A DNA stretch of 27,320 nucleotides, taken from assembly GCA_036645575.1 (NCBI GenBank), contig JAVXNW010000024.1:1-27320 (forward strand). The letters run 5' to 3'. Position numbers and translations under genes: made by a program. Below the pieces are notes generated by a model that was not told the DNA's origin, did not search any database, and was given only the letters and a program-made list of their open reading frames with translations. This DNA comes from JAVXNW01 sp036645575 (GTDB lineage Bacteria > Bacillota > Clostridia > Christensenellales > Aristaeellaceae). Every line of letters begins with the position of its first letter. Position 1 is the first letter of the stretch. Positions 20,949 through 27,320 of the stretch are shown here, one piece after another.

Positions 20949-22283
20949 CTAAGCGGCCAGCTTGAGTTGTTTTGCCGACCTTTTCCAGATCAGCAGCGCC
21001 ACGACGAAGGTCATTGCGCCAGACACGGAGGCGGTCAAAAACACGCCGTAGGCCCCCATAAAGGGCGTCAGGATGGCCAGGCAGACGAGCGGAAACACAA
21101 TGGCCCGGAACGTCATGATGATCATGGATTCCTTGGGCTTATCCATGGCGGTCAAAAAGGCGCTCGTCACCATGTTAAACCAAGTGAACAGGTAGGACGG
21201 GGCAAAGAGCAACAGCCCCCCAACGGTCATGTCGACGACCGCCGCATCGCCCTTTACAAAAATCCCCGCCAGCATTTCGGGAAACAGCATGATGACGCCC
21301 ATGCACAAGACCGACAGCGCCGCCGTTGAGACGCACGCGATCCTAAAAAACGAAAAGGTGCGCTTAATCTCCTTAGCGCCAAGGTTGTAGCTGATTGCCG
21401 GCTGCACGGAGTCCATGATGCCGTACAGTATGCCAATCAGCAGCGTGTCGATGTACATGACGATTCCGTGGCTGGCGACCGCAATCGCGCCGCCCAGATT
21501 GAGCAGAACGCCGTTTACGACGGTCGCAATGAAGGAACCCGCAATGCTGCTGAAGAACTCCGAACCGCCGTTGTAGATGACGCCCAGCGCCTCAGAAAGG
21601 GAGATCTTGGGTCTGGCAAAGTGCAAGGTGATCTTTCTTGTGAAAAAGGGCGCAAACGACAGGGCCGCGCCCAAAAACATGCTGATGACCGAGGCCAGCG
21701 CGGAGGACTCAATGCCCCATCCGAGGTGCGCGATAAACAGCCAATCCAGCGCGATATTCACGACCGACCCGACGATGTTGAGCCACATGCTGTACTTTGC
21801 TTTTCCGCAGACGCGCAAGAAGTTGTCCATCGCAAACAGCGGCATGATGAAGGGCAGGCCGATGGTGAAGACGCGGACGTAGTTGTAGGCCATTTCCGCA
21901 AGCGCCACATCCTGAATGATGGCGTAGATGATGGGGCGCGCAAAGAGTAGCCCCAGAAGCGAGAAGGCGGCGCCCACCCCGACGATCATCAGGACGCTGG
22001 CGGAAAAGAGCTGCCGCGCCTTTTCGATCTTTCCCTCGCCCAGCGCCGTGGACACCTTCACAGACGACCCGACCGCAATCATATCCGACAGCGCGAATAC
22101 GATCATCATCACCGGCATGATCAAATTGACCGCCGCCAACGCGTGTTCCCCGATGAAGCGCCCGACGAATATGCCGTCCGACATCATGTAGATCGAGGAA
22201 AAAATCATGCTGAATATGCTGGGCACCGCCAGATTGAAAAACACCTTTTTAACCGGAAGCGCGACGAACTGTCTCTCTCTCAT
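20949..22283 (-). CDS. MATE-family multidrug/metabolite efflux transporter
   Basis: This 444-residue membrane protein has about twelve predicted spans and fits the MATE (MOP flippase) family, which exports cationic drugs or metabolites using sodium or proton gradients. Typical segments are VPSIFSMIFSSIYMMSDGIFVGRFIGEHALAAVNLIMP at the N-terminus and a second-half repeat with AISYNLGAKEIKRTFSFFR. The start overlaps the stop of the tetR gene by 4 bp (ATGA), so the two are translationally coupled and the regulator presumably controls the pump. Confidence 0.93.
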   Translation of the reverse strand: MRERQFVALPVKKVFFNLAVPSIFSMIFSSIYMMSDGIFVGRFIGEHALAAVNLIMPVMMIVFALSDMIAVGSSVKVSTALGEGKIEKARQLFSASVLMIVGVGAAFSLLGLLFARPIIYAIIQDVALAEMAYNYVRVFTIGLPFIMPLFAMDNFLRVCGKAKYSMWLNIVGSVVNIALDWLFIAHLGWGIESSALASVISMFLGAALSFAPFFTRKITLHFARPKISLSEALGVIYNGGSEFFSSIAGSFIATVVNGVLLNLGGAIAVASHGIVMYIDTLLIGILYGIMDSVQPAISYNLGAKEIKRTFSFFRIACVSTAALSVLCMGVIMLFPEMLAGIFVKGDAAVVDMTVGGLLLFAPSYLFTWFNMVTSAFLTAMDKPKESMIIMTFRAIVFPLVCLAILTPFMGAYGVFLTASVSGAMTFVVALLIWKRSAKQLKLAA

Positions 22284-22879
22284 ACCTGTGGTAACGCCTT
22301 TCTTTCAAACAACCTCGACACCGATTCGCGCCACACCGCCTTGGGCTCGATGGGCAAATCATAGAGGATCGCTTGGTCAATCCCGATGAGGATCGCATAT
22401 AAAATTTCCGCGTTGAGTTTTGCGTCAAAATCCTTGGGAAACGCCCCAACTTCTATGCCCCGCAGCATACATTTCATCATAAACCGATTGAATCGCTCAT
22501 CGCTTCGGTCGATCATTTCCTTGAGCGCCGCGATCCGAGTGGTTTGCAGGTCTATCTCGGCGTAGACCTTGCGCAGATCGGGGTTTTCAAAGTAGGAATC
22601 GATGAACGCCTCCCCTGTCTCAACGAGCAACACTTGATAGCCATCGGCGCTGATATCGCTTTCCAAAATCGCCTCGCGATCGCGATAGTCGTCCTTGTAA
22701 AGCACGCGCGCCATTTGCAGAAAAATATCCTCCTTGGACTTAAAATAGTAGTAGACCGACGCTTTTTTAATGCCGATCGCCTCCGAAATTTGCCCAATCG
22801 AGGCCTTGTCGTACCCCTTCTCGGCCACGAGACGGTACATAGTTTCCATGATCTTCCCCTTTGTCGTGCCATCGCCCAT
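22280..22879 (-). CDS. TetR-family transcriptional regulator
   Basis: This 199-residue regulator has a TetR helix-turn-helix at residues about 5-50 (KIMETMYRLVAEKGYDKASIGQISEAIGIKKASVYYYFKSKEDIF) and a divergent C-terminal ligand domain. The ATG at 22879 was chosen because GGAGGAG lies just upstream; a longer GTG form would overlap that site. A palindrome, ACCTATCGTTAGGT on this strand, lies about 20 bp upstream at the transcription start and is probably its own operator. It is first in an operon with the MATE pump. Confidence 0.93.
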   Translation of the reverse strand: MGDGTTKGKIMETMYRLVAEKGYDKASIGQISEAIGIKKASVYYYFKSKEDIFLQMARVLYKDDYRDREAILESDISADGYQVLLVETGEAFIDSYFENPDLRKVYAEIDLQTTRIAALKEMIDRSDERFNRFMMKCMLRGIEVGAFPKDFDAKLNAEILYAILIGIDQAILYDLPIEPKAVWRESVSRLFERKALPQV

Positions 22880-22899
22880 CGCGCGCTCCTCCACTTCTT

Positions 22900-22913
22900 A
22901 CCTAACGATAGGT
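22900..22913. promoter_or_regulatory. Probable TetR operator palindrome
   Basis: ACCTA-ACGA-TAGGT is an inverted repeat with 5-bp arms, placed 3 bp downstream of the minus-10 box, so a bound repressor would block initiation. TetR-family self-regulation is common. Confidence 0.6.
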
Positions 22914-22916
22914 AGA

Positions 22917-22945
22917 ATAATACCACGGGCAAGCGCCGCTGTCAA
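22917..22945 (-). promoter_or_regulatory. Promoter of the tetR-MATE operon
   Basis: On the minus strand TTGACA (22945-22940), 17 bp and TATTAT (22922-22917) form a near-perfect sigma-A promoter. Confidence 0.85.
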
Positions 22946-22970
22946 GGCCCTTTTGCGCATTTCGCTTCGA

Positions 22971-22999
22971 TTGCAAGGATTTTTAAATCGTGATACAAT
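22971..22999 (+). promoter_or_regulatory. Promoter of the flavodoxin/ferredoxin gene
   Basis: TTGCAA (22971-22976), 17 bp and TACAAT (22994-22999), with an extended TG before the minus-10, give a plausible promoter with a leader of about 100 nt. It diverges from the tetR promoter about 25 bp away. Confidence 0.65.
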
Positions 23000-23105
23000 G
23001 ATCGAGACGGTTTTTTGTGCCCCGCGAAAAAGGATTGCCCGCGCCGGGCGTTTATCGCAGGCGCAACCGACCCTTGTCCCATGTAAAATGAGGAGGATTG
23101 ATGCC

Positions 23106-23870
23106 ATGAGCCTATATGAAATCACCTTTAGTCCGACCGGGGGCGTGCAGAAGGTCGCCGACGTGCTGGCAAAGGCATTAGGGCAAGCGCGCATTTCGGT
23201 CGATCTGACCGACCGCGCGCTGGAATTTGATGCTTTTTGCCTGACCGCGTCGGACGTCGCCCTCGTGGCGGTGCCGTCCTATGGCGGACGGGTGCCCGCC
23301 ATTGCCCTCTCCCGGCTGCGCCAAATGCGCGGCGGGCAGGCGAAGGCTGTTTTAATCGCGGTCTACGGCAATCGCGCCTTTGAGGACACCTTGCTGGAAT
23401 TGTGCGACACGCTGACCTGCGCGGGCTTTTGCTGCGTGGCCGCAGTCGCGGCGGTTGCGGAGCATTCGATCATGCGCCAATTCGCGGCCGGCCGCCCCGA
23501 TGCGGCGGACGAGCGGGTACTCACCGACTATGCGGAGAAAATCCGGCCGCGCCTTGAGGCCGCGCCGCCCGCCAAGGCGCTGGTTCTTCCGGGAACTGCG
23601 CCCTATCGCCCGTATGGCGGCGTGCCGATGAAGCCGAAGGCGGGAAGCGCCTGCGTCAAGTGCGGGCGCTGCGCCGCGCAGTGCCCGGTGGACGCCATTT
23701 CGGCGGAAAATCCGCTGGAAACCGACGGCGCAAAGTGCATTTCCTGTATGCGCTGCGTCGCGCAATGCCCCCATCACGCGCGCAGCGTCTCAAAACTTGT
23801 CCTGATGGCCGCCGCGCAGAAGATGAAGAAGGCGTGTGAAGGTCGAAAGGAGAACGAACTGTTTCTTTAA
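23106..23870 (+). CDS. EFR1-like flavodoxin plus 2x[4Fe-4S] ferredoxin fusion
   Basis: This 254-residue protein joins an N-terminal flavodoxin-like domain (EITFSPTGGVQKVADVLAKAL, VPSYGGRVPAIALSRL) to a C-terminal bacterial ferredoxin domain. The ferredoxin part has two cluster motifs, CVKCGRCAAQCP (about residues 184-195) and CISCMRCVAQCP. Such fusions carry electrons in strict anaerobes; the partner is not known. The ATG is preceded by AGGAGG with a 9-nt gap. A longer open frame back to 22770 runs through promoter DNA and is rejected. Confidence 0.9.
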   Translation: MSLYEITFSPTGGVQKVADVLAKALGQARISVDLTDRALEFDAFCLTASDVALVAVPSYGGRVPAIALSRLRQMRGGQAKAVLIAVYGNRAFEDTLLELCDTLTCAGFCCVAAVAAVAEHSIMRQFAAGRPDAADERVLTDYAEKIRPRLEAAPPAKALVLPGTAPYRPYGGVPMKPKAGSACVKCGRCAAQCPVDAISAENPLETDGAKCISCMRCVAQCPHHARSVSKLVLMAAAQKMKKACEGRKENELFL

Positions 23871-23949
23871 GGAAGCGCGCGGCGATAGGAAAAAGACTTT
23901 TTTTGCGTTCCTCGCGCGGATGATTTGAAGCATCTCATTGGGGCACGAC

Positions 23950-24002
23950 AATACGGGGCTGTTGCGGCGCGCATCCTGCGCACTTGGCAACAGCCCCGTA
24001 TT
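23950..24002. terminator. 16-bp perfect inverted repeat between convergent genes
   Basis: AATACGGGGCTGTTGC (23950-23965) is repeated inverted as GCAACAGCCCCGTATT (23987-24002), with further GCGC pairing inside the 21-nt loop. It lies between the ferredoxin gene and ricT, which converge. Without U-tracts on either side, a structured bidirectional stop is the simplest reading. Confidence 0.5.
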
Positions 24003-24128
24003 CATCCCAACTTGTTCCGAAATGCGTCCCGGAAAACAACGCTCCCCACTAAAATATAATGGTTTCAATGGGCGGCAAACGCCGTTCATGCCGTCTCAAA
24101 ACGCCGCTTTGCCCAGCGCATGGCCACC

Positions 24129-25613
24129 TTATTCGGTCAATTCCGAGTCCACTGCGGGCTTCTCCTGTGCGGGCGCAACGACCGGCTTCTCCTGTGCGGG
24201 CGCAACGACCGGCTTCTCCTGCGCGGGCGCAACTGCGGGCTTCTCCTGCGCGGGCGCAACGTCCGGCTTCTCCTGCGCGGGCGCGACGACCGGCTTCTCC
24301 TGCGCGGGCGCGACGGCCGCTTTCGCGGGCGACTTCGCGGCGAGCGCCTTTGCGGGTGCTGCGCCTTTTCCCGGTTGGCCGTCCTTCGCGGGTGCGTCGG
24401 AACGCGGGTCGCGGCGCGGCTCTCTGCGCGGCTTGTCGGTGCGCTCGGGCCGCTCCGGGCGATCGGCGCGCTCCGGGCGATCGGCGCGCTCCGGGCGATC
24501 GGCGCGCTCGGGCTTATCGGCGCGCTCCGCCCGCTCCGCCCGCTCCGGCCGATCGATGCGCTCGGGCTTGTCCGCCTTCGCATCGTCCTTGCCCTGCTCC
24601 TTTTCCTGATCGAGCTTGGCGAAGTACTGATCGGTGTTCAGCTGCTTGGGTCCCTTGGGGTGGATGATCCGCTTGCGCTGCGCCTTTTCGGCCTCGGCGG
24701 GATCCTCCGGCGGCTTGGCGGAATCGGGCCGCGCGCCCATCACGGGCTTGGGTCTGCGCGGACGCTCGGGGAATTTAGGCGAGGGCGCTTCGCCCTCGGC
24801 GCGCACGATCTTGGTCACGTCGTCCAGCCCGTACTCGCGCACGTCGAACGTATCGTCGGCGTTTCGCACGCGCACCTTGACCTTTTCGCGGATGACGTTG
24901 ATGTCGGTGATGTAGCCCGGTCCGTCGGGCGTCAGCGCCTCGCGGCCAAGGCGCGGCAGCTTTTTGAGCGTGGTTTCGTAGTAGTCCTGCTCGTACTTGA
25001 GGCAGCACATCAGCCGCCCGCACTGGCCGGATATCTTGGCCGGATTGAGCGACAGGTTTTGTTCCTTGGCCATCTTGATGGACACCGGCTGGAAATCGCC
25101 CAGAAACGCGTCGCAGCACAGTTGTCTACCGCACGCGCCCAGCCCGCCCAGCATCTTGGCCTCGTCGCGCACGCCGATCTGGCGAAGCTCAATGCGGGTT
25201 TTGAACACGGACGCCAGGTCCTTGACCAGCTCCCGGAAGTCGATCCGCCCGTTGGCGGTGAAGTAGAAGATGATTTTAGAGCCATCAAAGGCGTATTCGA
25301 CGTCCACCAGCTTCATCTCGAGCTTGTGCTGCTCGATCTTGTCCTGACAAATGCGGAAGGTCTCCGGCTCACGCGCGCGGTTGAACTCCGCGCGGCGGAT
25401 GTCCTCGGGACTCGCGACGCGAATCACCTTCTTGAGCGGCGCAACAATCTGGTTGTCCTCCACCTCGCGCGCGCCGGAAATGACCTCGCCCAACTCTACG
25501 CCGCGCGCCGTCTCGACCACCACGCTGTCGCCCGCCTTGGGCCACACGTCGGTTGGATCAAAATAGTATACCTTGCCCGCCTTTTTAAAGCGGACGCCAA
25601 TGACCGTTGTCAT
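24129..25613 (-). CDS. ricT: RicT/YaaT (PSP1-domain) protein with long repetitive tail
   Basis: This 494-residue protein starts with the conserved PSP1 domain (MTTVIGVRFKKAGKVYYFDP). It contains the RicT cysteine signature GACGRQLCC (residues 160-167) and QCGRLMCC (197-204). In Bacillus subtilis, RicT (YaaT) joins YlbF and YmcA in the Fe-S-carrying RicAFT complex, which is needed with RNase Y for mRNA processing and affects sporulation and biofilm. Typical RicT is about 275 residues. Here about 220 extra residues form a disordered Pro/Ala/Arg/Glu-rich tail with two tandem repeat arrays. The ATG at 25613, 7 nt after GGGAG, matches the family start better than upstream in-frame ATGs. It is last in the darA-holB-ricT cluster. 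Confidence 0.92.
   Translation of the reverse strand: MTTVIGVRFKKAGKVYYFDPTDVWPKAGDSVVVETARGVELGEVISGAREVEDNQIVAPLKKVIRVASPEDIRRAEFNRAREPETFRICQDKIEQHKLEMKLVDVEYAFDGSKIIFYFTANGRIDFRELVKDLASVFKTRIELRQIGVRDEAKMLGGLGACGRQLCCDAFLGDFQPVSIKMAKEQNLSLNPAKISGQCGRLMCCLKYEQDYYETTLKKLPRLGREALTPDGPGYITDINVIREKVKVRVRNADDTFDVREYGLDDVTKIVRAEGEAPSPKFPERPRRPKPVMGARPDSAKPPEDPAEAEKAQRKRIIHPKGPKQLNTDQYFAKLDQEKEQGKDDAKADKPERIDRPERAERAERADKPERADRPERADRPERADRPERPERTDKPRREPRRDPRSDAPAKDGQPGKGAAPAKALAAKSPAKAAVAPAQEKPVVAPAQEKPDVAPAQEKPAVAPAQEKPVVAPAQEKPVVAPAQEKPAVDSELTE
24157..24318. repeat. 27-bp tandem repeat (six copies) in the ricT tail
   Basis: Six near-identical 27-bp units begin at 24157, 24184, 24211, 24238, 24265 and 24292. 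They encode VAPAQEKP plus one variable residue (V, D or A). Period and phase are exact, so copy number could change by slippage without a frameshift. Confidence 0.95.
24433..24568. repeat. 18-bp tandem repeat in the ricT tail
   Basis: The word CGCTCCGGGC recurs at 24451, 24469 and 24487, with decayed copies on both sides. It encodes a charged RPERAD-type hexapeptide array. Like the 27-bp array it is in frame and low in complexity. Confidence 0.85.
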
Positions 25614-25710
25614 GTAATTGCTCCCTTCAACGATTGCGGTGGTCATTTTCCCCTCCGCTATGTCGGTTTTCATTTTGCCACGCGGCATACTTGATTGGGC
25701 AGGGAAAGGA

Positions 25711-26670
25711 TCATACCCCCCGCATCTTTGGCGTCAGGTCGAGAAACATCATCTCGACGCTGGACTGCCACGATACATTGCTCTCCAGCATCTGCCGCGC
25801 CTGCCAAACGCCGCGAATGAGCGCGTCGCCTTCGAGGCGCAGGCCTGCCGGAACCAGTCGCGGGTCCGGCTCAAGCGCCGTTTCCCGCGCGCGCATGAGC
25901 GCAAGCCCCGCCTGCTCCATGACGCCCAGCACCGCATTGGCGCTCGCTTTATCGTCCTTAATGCACGCAAACGCGCCTGACACGTCCTGTCTATCCGACA
26001 ATATCGTCAACGCGCCCAGCGCCCTTTCGCGCATCTGCCAATAGTCCTCGTCTGCGTCCAGCGCCAGCGCCCGGCCGACCGCGCCCTGCGCAACGGCGGC
26101 CAATTGCGCCGCGCGCGCGCGCGCAAGCCCCTTGCGCACAAGCGCCTCTTCGACCACGTCCTGCGCAAGCGGCGCAAAGCGCACCGCCCGCACCCGCGAA
26201 ATGATCGTGGGCAGCAGCGCCGAAATGCGCTCCGTCAACAAAAAGAACACCGCATTGGCGGGCGGCTCCTCGAGCGTCTTGAGCAACGCGTTCTGCGCCT
26301 GTGGCGTCATCCGATCGGCGTGCTCGATGATCACGGTGTGCCTGCCGCCCTCGTAGGGCGTGCCTGAAATCCGCTCGACCAATTCGCGCACCGCATCCAC
26401 CTTGATCGATTTATCTTCACTGACCACGATGTGGTCGGGATGATTGCCCGTCAGATATTTTTGGCAGGACGCGCAGGCGTCGCACGGCTTCTCGCCCGCG
26501 CCCGTGCAATTGAGCGCGCGCGCGCAGATCCCGGCGAGCGTGCGCTTGCCGGTGCCGCTTGGGCCGCAAAACAGATAGGCGTGTACGAACCGATCGCCGT
26601 CCACGCCTTTTCTGAGCCGGTCAACCAGCTCGTCCATGCCATAGAAAGACCGAAAGCCCGGTGCCTTCAT
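25711..26670 (-). CDS. holB: DNA polymerase III delta' subunit
   Basis: This 319-residue clamp-loader AAA+ subunit acts in chromosome replication. It has Walker A GPSGTGKRT (residues 36-44), four zinc Cys (55, 63, 66, 69), NALLKTLEEPP and the SRV (SRC-like) sensor region. The start lies 7 bp after darA and has a weak ribosome site (AAGG 12 nt away), suggesting coupling to darA translation. The neighbours darA and ricT are the usual Bacillota context for holB. The C-terminal third is weakly conserved, as is normal. Confidence 0.95.
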   Translation of the reverse strand: MKAPGFRSFYGMDELVDRLRKGVDGDRFVHAYLFCGPSGTGKRTLAGICARALNCTGAGEKPCDACASCQKYLTGNHPDHIVVSEDKSIKVDAVRELVERISGTPYEGGRHTVIIEHADRMTPQAQNALLKTLEEPPANAVFFLLTERISALLPTIISRVRAVRFAPLAQDVVEEALVRKGLARARAAQLAAVAQGAVGRALALDADEDYWQMRERALGALTILSDRQDVSGAFACIKDDKASANAVLGVMEQAGLALMRARETALEPDPRLVPAGLRLEGDALIRGVWQARQMLESNVSWQSSVEMMFLDLTPKMRGV

Positions 26671-26677
26671 CGACTCA

Positions 26678-27007
26678 TCATACCTTGACGAACTGATCGA
26701 CGTTCAGCACGAAGATGGTCGCGCCACCCACGGTGACCTCGATTGGGTAGGGCACGTACACGCCGGTAGACCCCGCGACCGGCGACGGCGAAGACGCCAT
26801 CTGCTTCCTGCACTTGCACACGCGCTCGATCACTTCCATTGCGCCTTCGTATTTGTCGTCGTCCACGCCCACCAGCAGCGTCGTGTTGCCCGAGCGCAAA
26901 AATCCGCCCGTCGTCGCAAGTTTGGTTACGCCATAGCCCTCGTTCATCAGATTGCTCACAAGCCTCGAGGCATCCTCGTCCTGTACGATCGCGATTACCA
27001 GTTTCAT
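26678..27007 (-). CDS. darA: Cyclic-di-AMP receptor, PII-like
   Basis: This 109-residue PII-like protein, DarA (YaaQ/PstA), is a trimeric receptor of cyclic-di-AMP. The sequence begins MKLVIAIVQDEDASRLVSNLMNEGYGVTKLATTGGFLRSGNTTLLVGVDD and has the expected length. The TTGGFLRSGNTT segment is the conserved nucleotide-binding region. An in-frame extension upstream passes through the promoter, so the ATG after GGGAGG was chosen. It heads the darA-holB-ricT operon. Confidence 0.95.
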   Translation of the reverse strand: MKLVIAIVQDEDASRLVSNLMNEGYGVTKLATTGGFLRSGNTTLLVGVDDDKYEGAMEVIERVCKCRKQMASSPSPVAGSTGVYVPYPIEVTVGGATIFVLNVDQFVKV

Positions 27008-27046
27008 AAAGCGCACCTCCCGGTTCAAAAGATTCCTCTGCCTTAT

Positions 27047-27075
27047 ATTATATCCGTTTCCGCACAAGAAAGCAA
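27047..27075 (-). promoter_or_regulatory. Promoter of the darA-holB-ricT operon
   Basis: On the minus strand TTGCTT (27075-27070), 17 bp and TATAAT (27052-27047) lie about 40 bp before the darA start. Confidence 0.65.
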
Positions 27076-27138
27076 GCGCGGACTTTCTAAAAGAAGCGCG
27101 GTACGGGGGCGGCGGAGCGGGGGCGGGCACCTTCTGAG

Positions 27139-27185
27139 CCTCTCCTTTGAGAGAAGGTGGCACCCGCAGGTGACGGAAGGGTGGC
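27139..27185. repeat. Probable dispersed intergenic repeat
   Basis: The stretch containing CTCTCCTTTGAGAG, then AAGGTGGCACC, CGCA and GGTGACGG, then AAGGGTGGC, resembles the short hairpin-forming intergenic repeats common in Clostridia genomes. CACC (27160-27163 region) pairs with the following GGTG. Only one copy lies in this window, so repetition is inferred from resemblance. The rest of 27076-27320 holds no gene. Confidence 0.4.
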
Positions 27186-27217
27186 TACGGGGTTCGAAAG
27201 AACGCGAGAGAGACCGC

Positions 27218-27250
27218 GAGACAGCCCGAGTACGGTCGGGCTGTCTCTTG
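27218..27250 (+). terminator. Intrinsic-type hairpin near the right edge
   Basis: GAGACAGCCCGA (27218-27229) pairs perfectly with TCGGGCTGTCTC (27236-27247) around a 6-nt loop, followed by TTGAGTT. The gene it serves lies outside the window or is absent. Confidence 0.55.
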
Positions 27251-27320
27251 AGTTACTTATGAGCGTTCTAGCGTTGCGAGCATTCCTGCGGCTGCGCCGG
27301 ACGGTTTACTCGCCCATCGG

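Noticed and set aside
22770..23105. Extended start of the flavodoxin/ferredoxin fusion
   Set aside because: The extension runs through the tetR promoter and operator and lacks family similarity; AGGAGG before the ATG at 23106 fits.
24157..24568. CRISPR-like repeated units
   Set aside because: Units of 27 and 18 bp are directly adjacent without unique spacers and are in frame within ricT.
24120..25694. A 524-residue plus-strand open frame opposite ricT
   Set aside because: It is the antisense shadow of ricT: composition is low-complexity, it has no ribosome site, and the minus strand has the conserved PSP1 protein.

Overview
The window looks like a chromosomal segment of an anaerobic, GC-rich Bacillota (Clostridia-type) bacterium. 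Three things support this: the yaaQ(darA)-holB-yaaT(ricT) housekeeping block, near-consensus sigma-A promoters (several are TTGACA-N17-TATAAT), and oxygen-sensitive enzymes (a glycyl radical enzyme with its radical-SAM activase). No phage, transposase, integrase or CRISPR array was seen. The species cannot be named from the sequence alone.

Layout. (1) 136-3930, minus strand: a tight gltX / TupA-like ATP-grasp / PHP phosphoesterase operon, followed by a YdcF/SanA-like membrane protein. (2) 4128-8842, plus strand: a consensus promoter, a cobalamin riboswitch, four tandem terminator-like hairpins, then a FecCD/BtuC permease, its ATPase, an exported CbiK-type chelatase and a BtuF-like binding protein with an S-layer-homology-like tail. 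This reads as a B12-repressed corrinoid (or other metal-tetrapyrrole) capture system at the cell surface. (3) 9155-9493: a small unknown protein. (4) 9737-19578: a sugar-type ABC transporter operon (binding protein, RbsA-like ATPase, two permeases) converging on a deoR-ROK kinase-glycyl radical enzyme operon, with the activase divergent from deoR. This is a self-contained uptake, phosphorylation and radical-chemistry module.

(5) 19701-20878: tRNA-Pro(GGG) with its own promoter and terminator, followed after only 31 bp by a xylose-isomerase-like TIM-barrel protein. (6) 20949-23870: a TetR-MATE operon with a palindromic operator, divergent from a flavodoxin/ferredoxin fusion. (7) 24129-27007, minus strand: darA-holB-ricT, where RicT carries a long repetitive low-complexity tail. 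The last 313 bp hold the darA promoter, a probable dispersed repeat and a terminator.

The most interesting material is the glycyl radical module. Its GCVE dehydratase/eliminase-type enzyme lacks the glycerol-dehydratase Asp, and its ROK kinase lacks the conserved sugar-binding Glu. An anhydro- or deoxy-sugar substrate such as 1,5-anhydroglucitol is therefore a reasonable but unproven hypothesis. The second highlight is the cobalamin leader with a fourfold terminator array.
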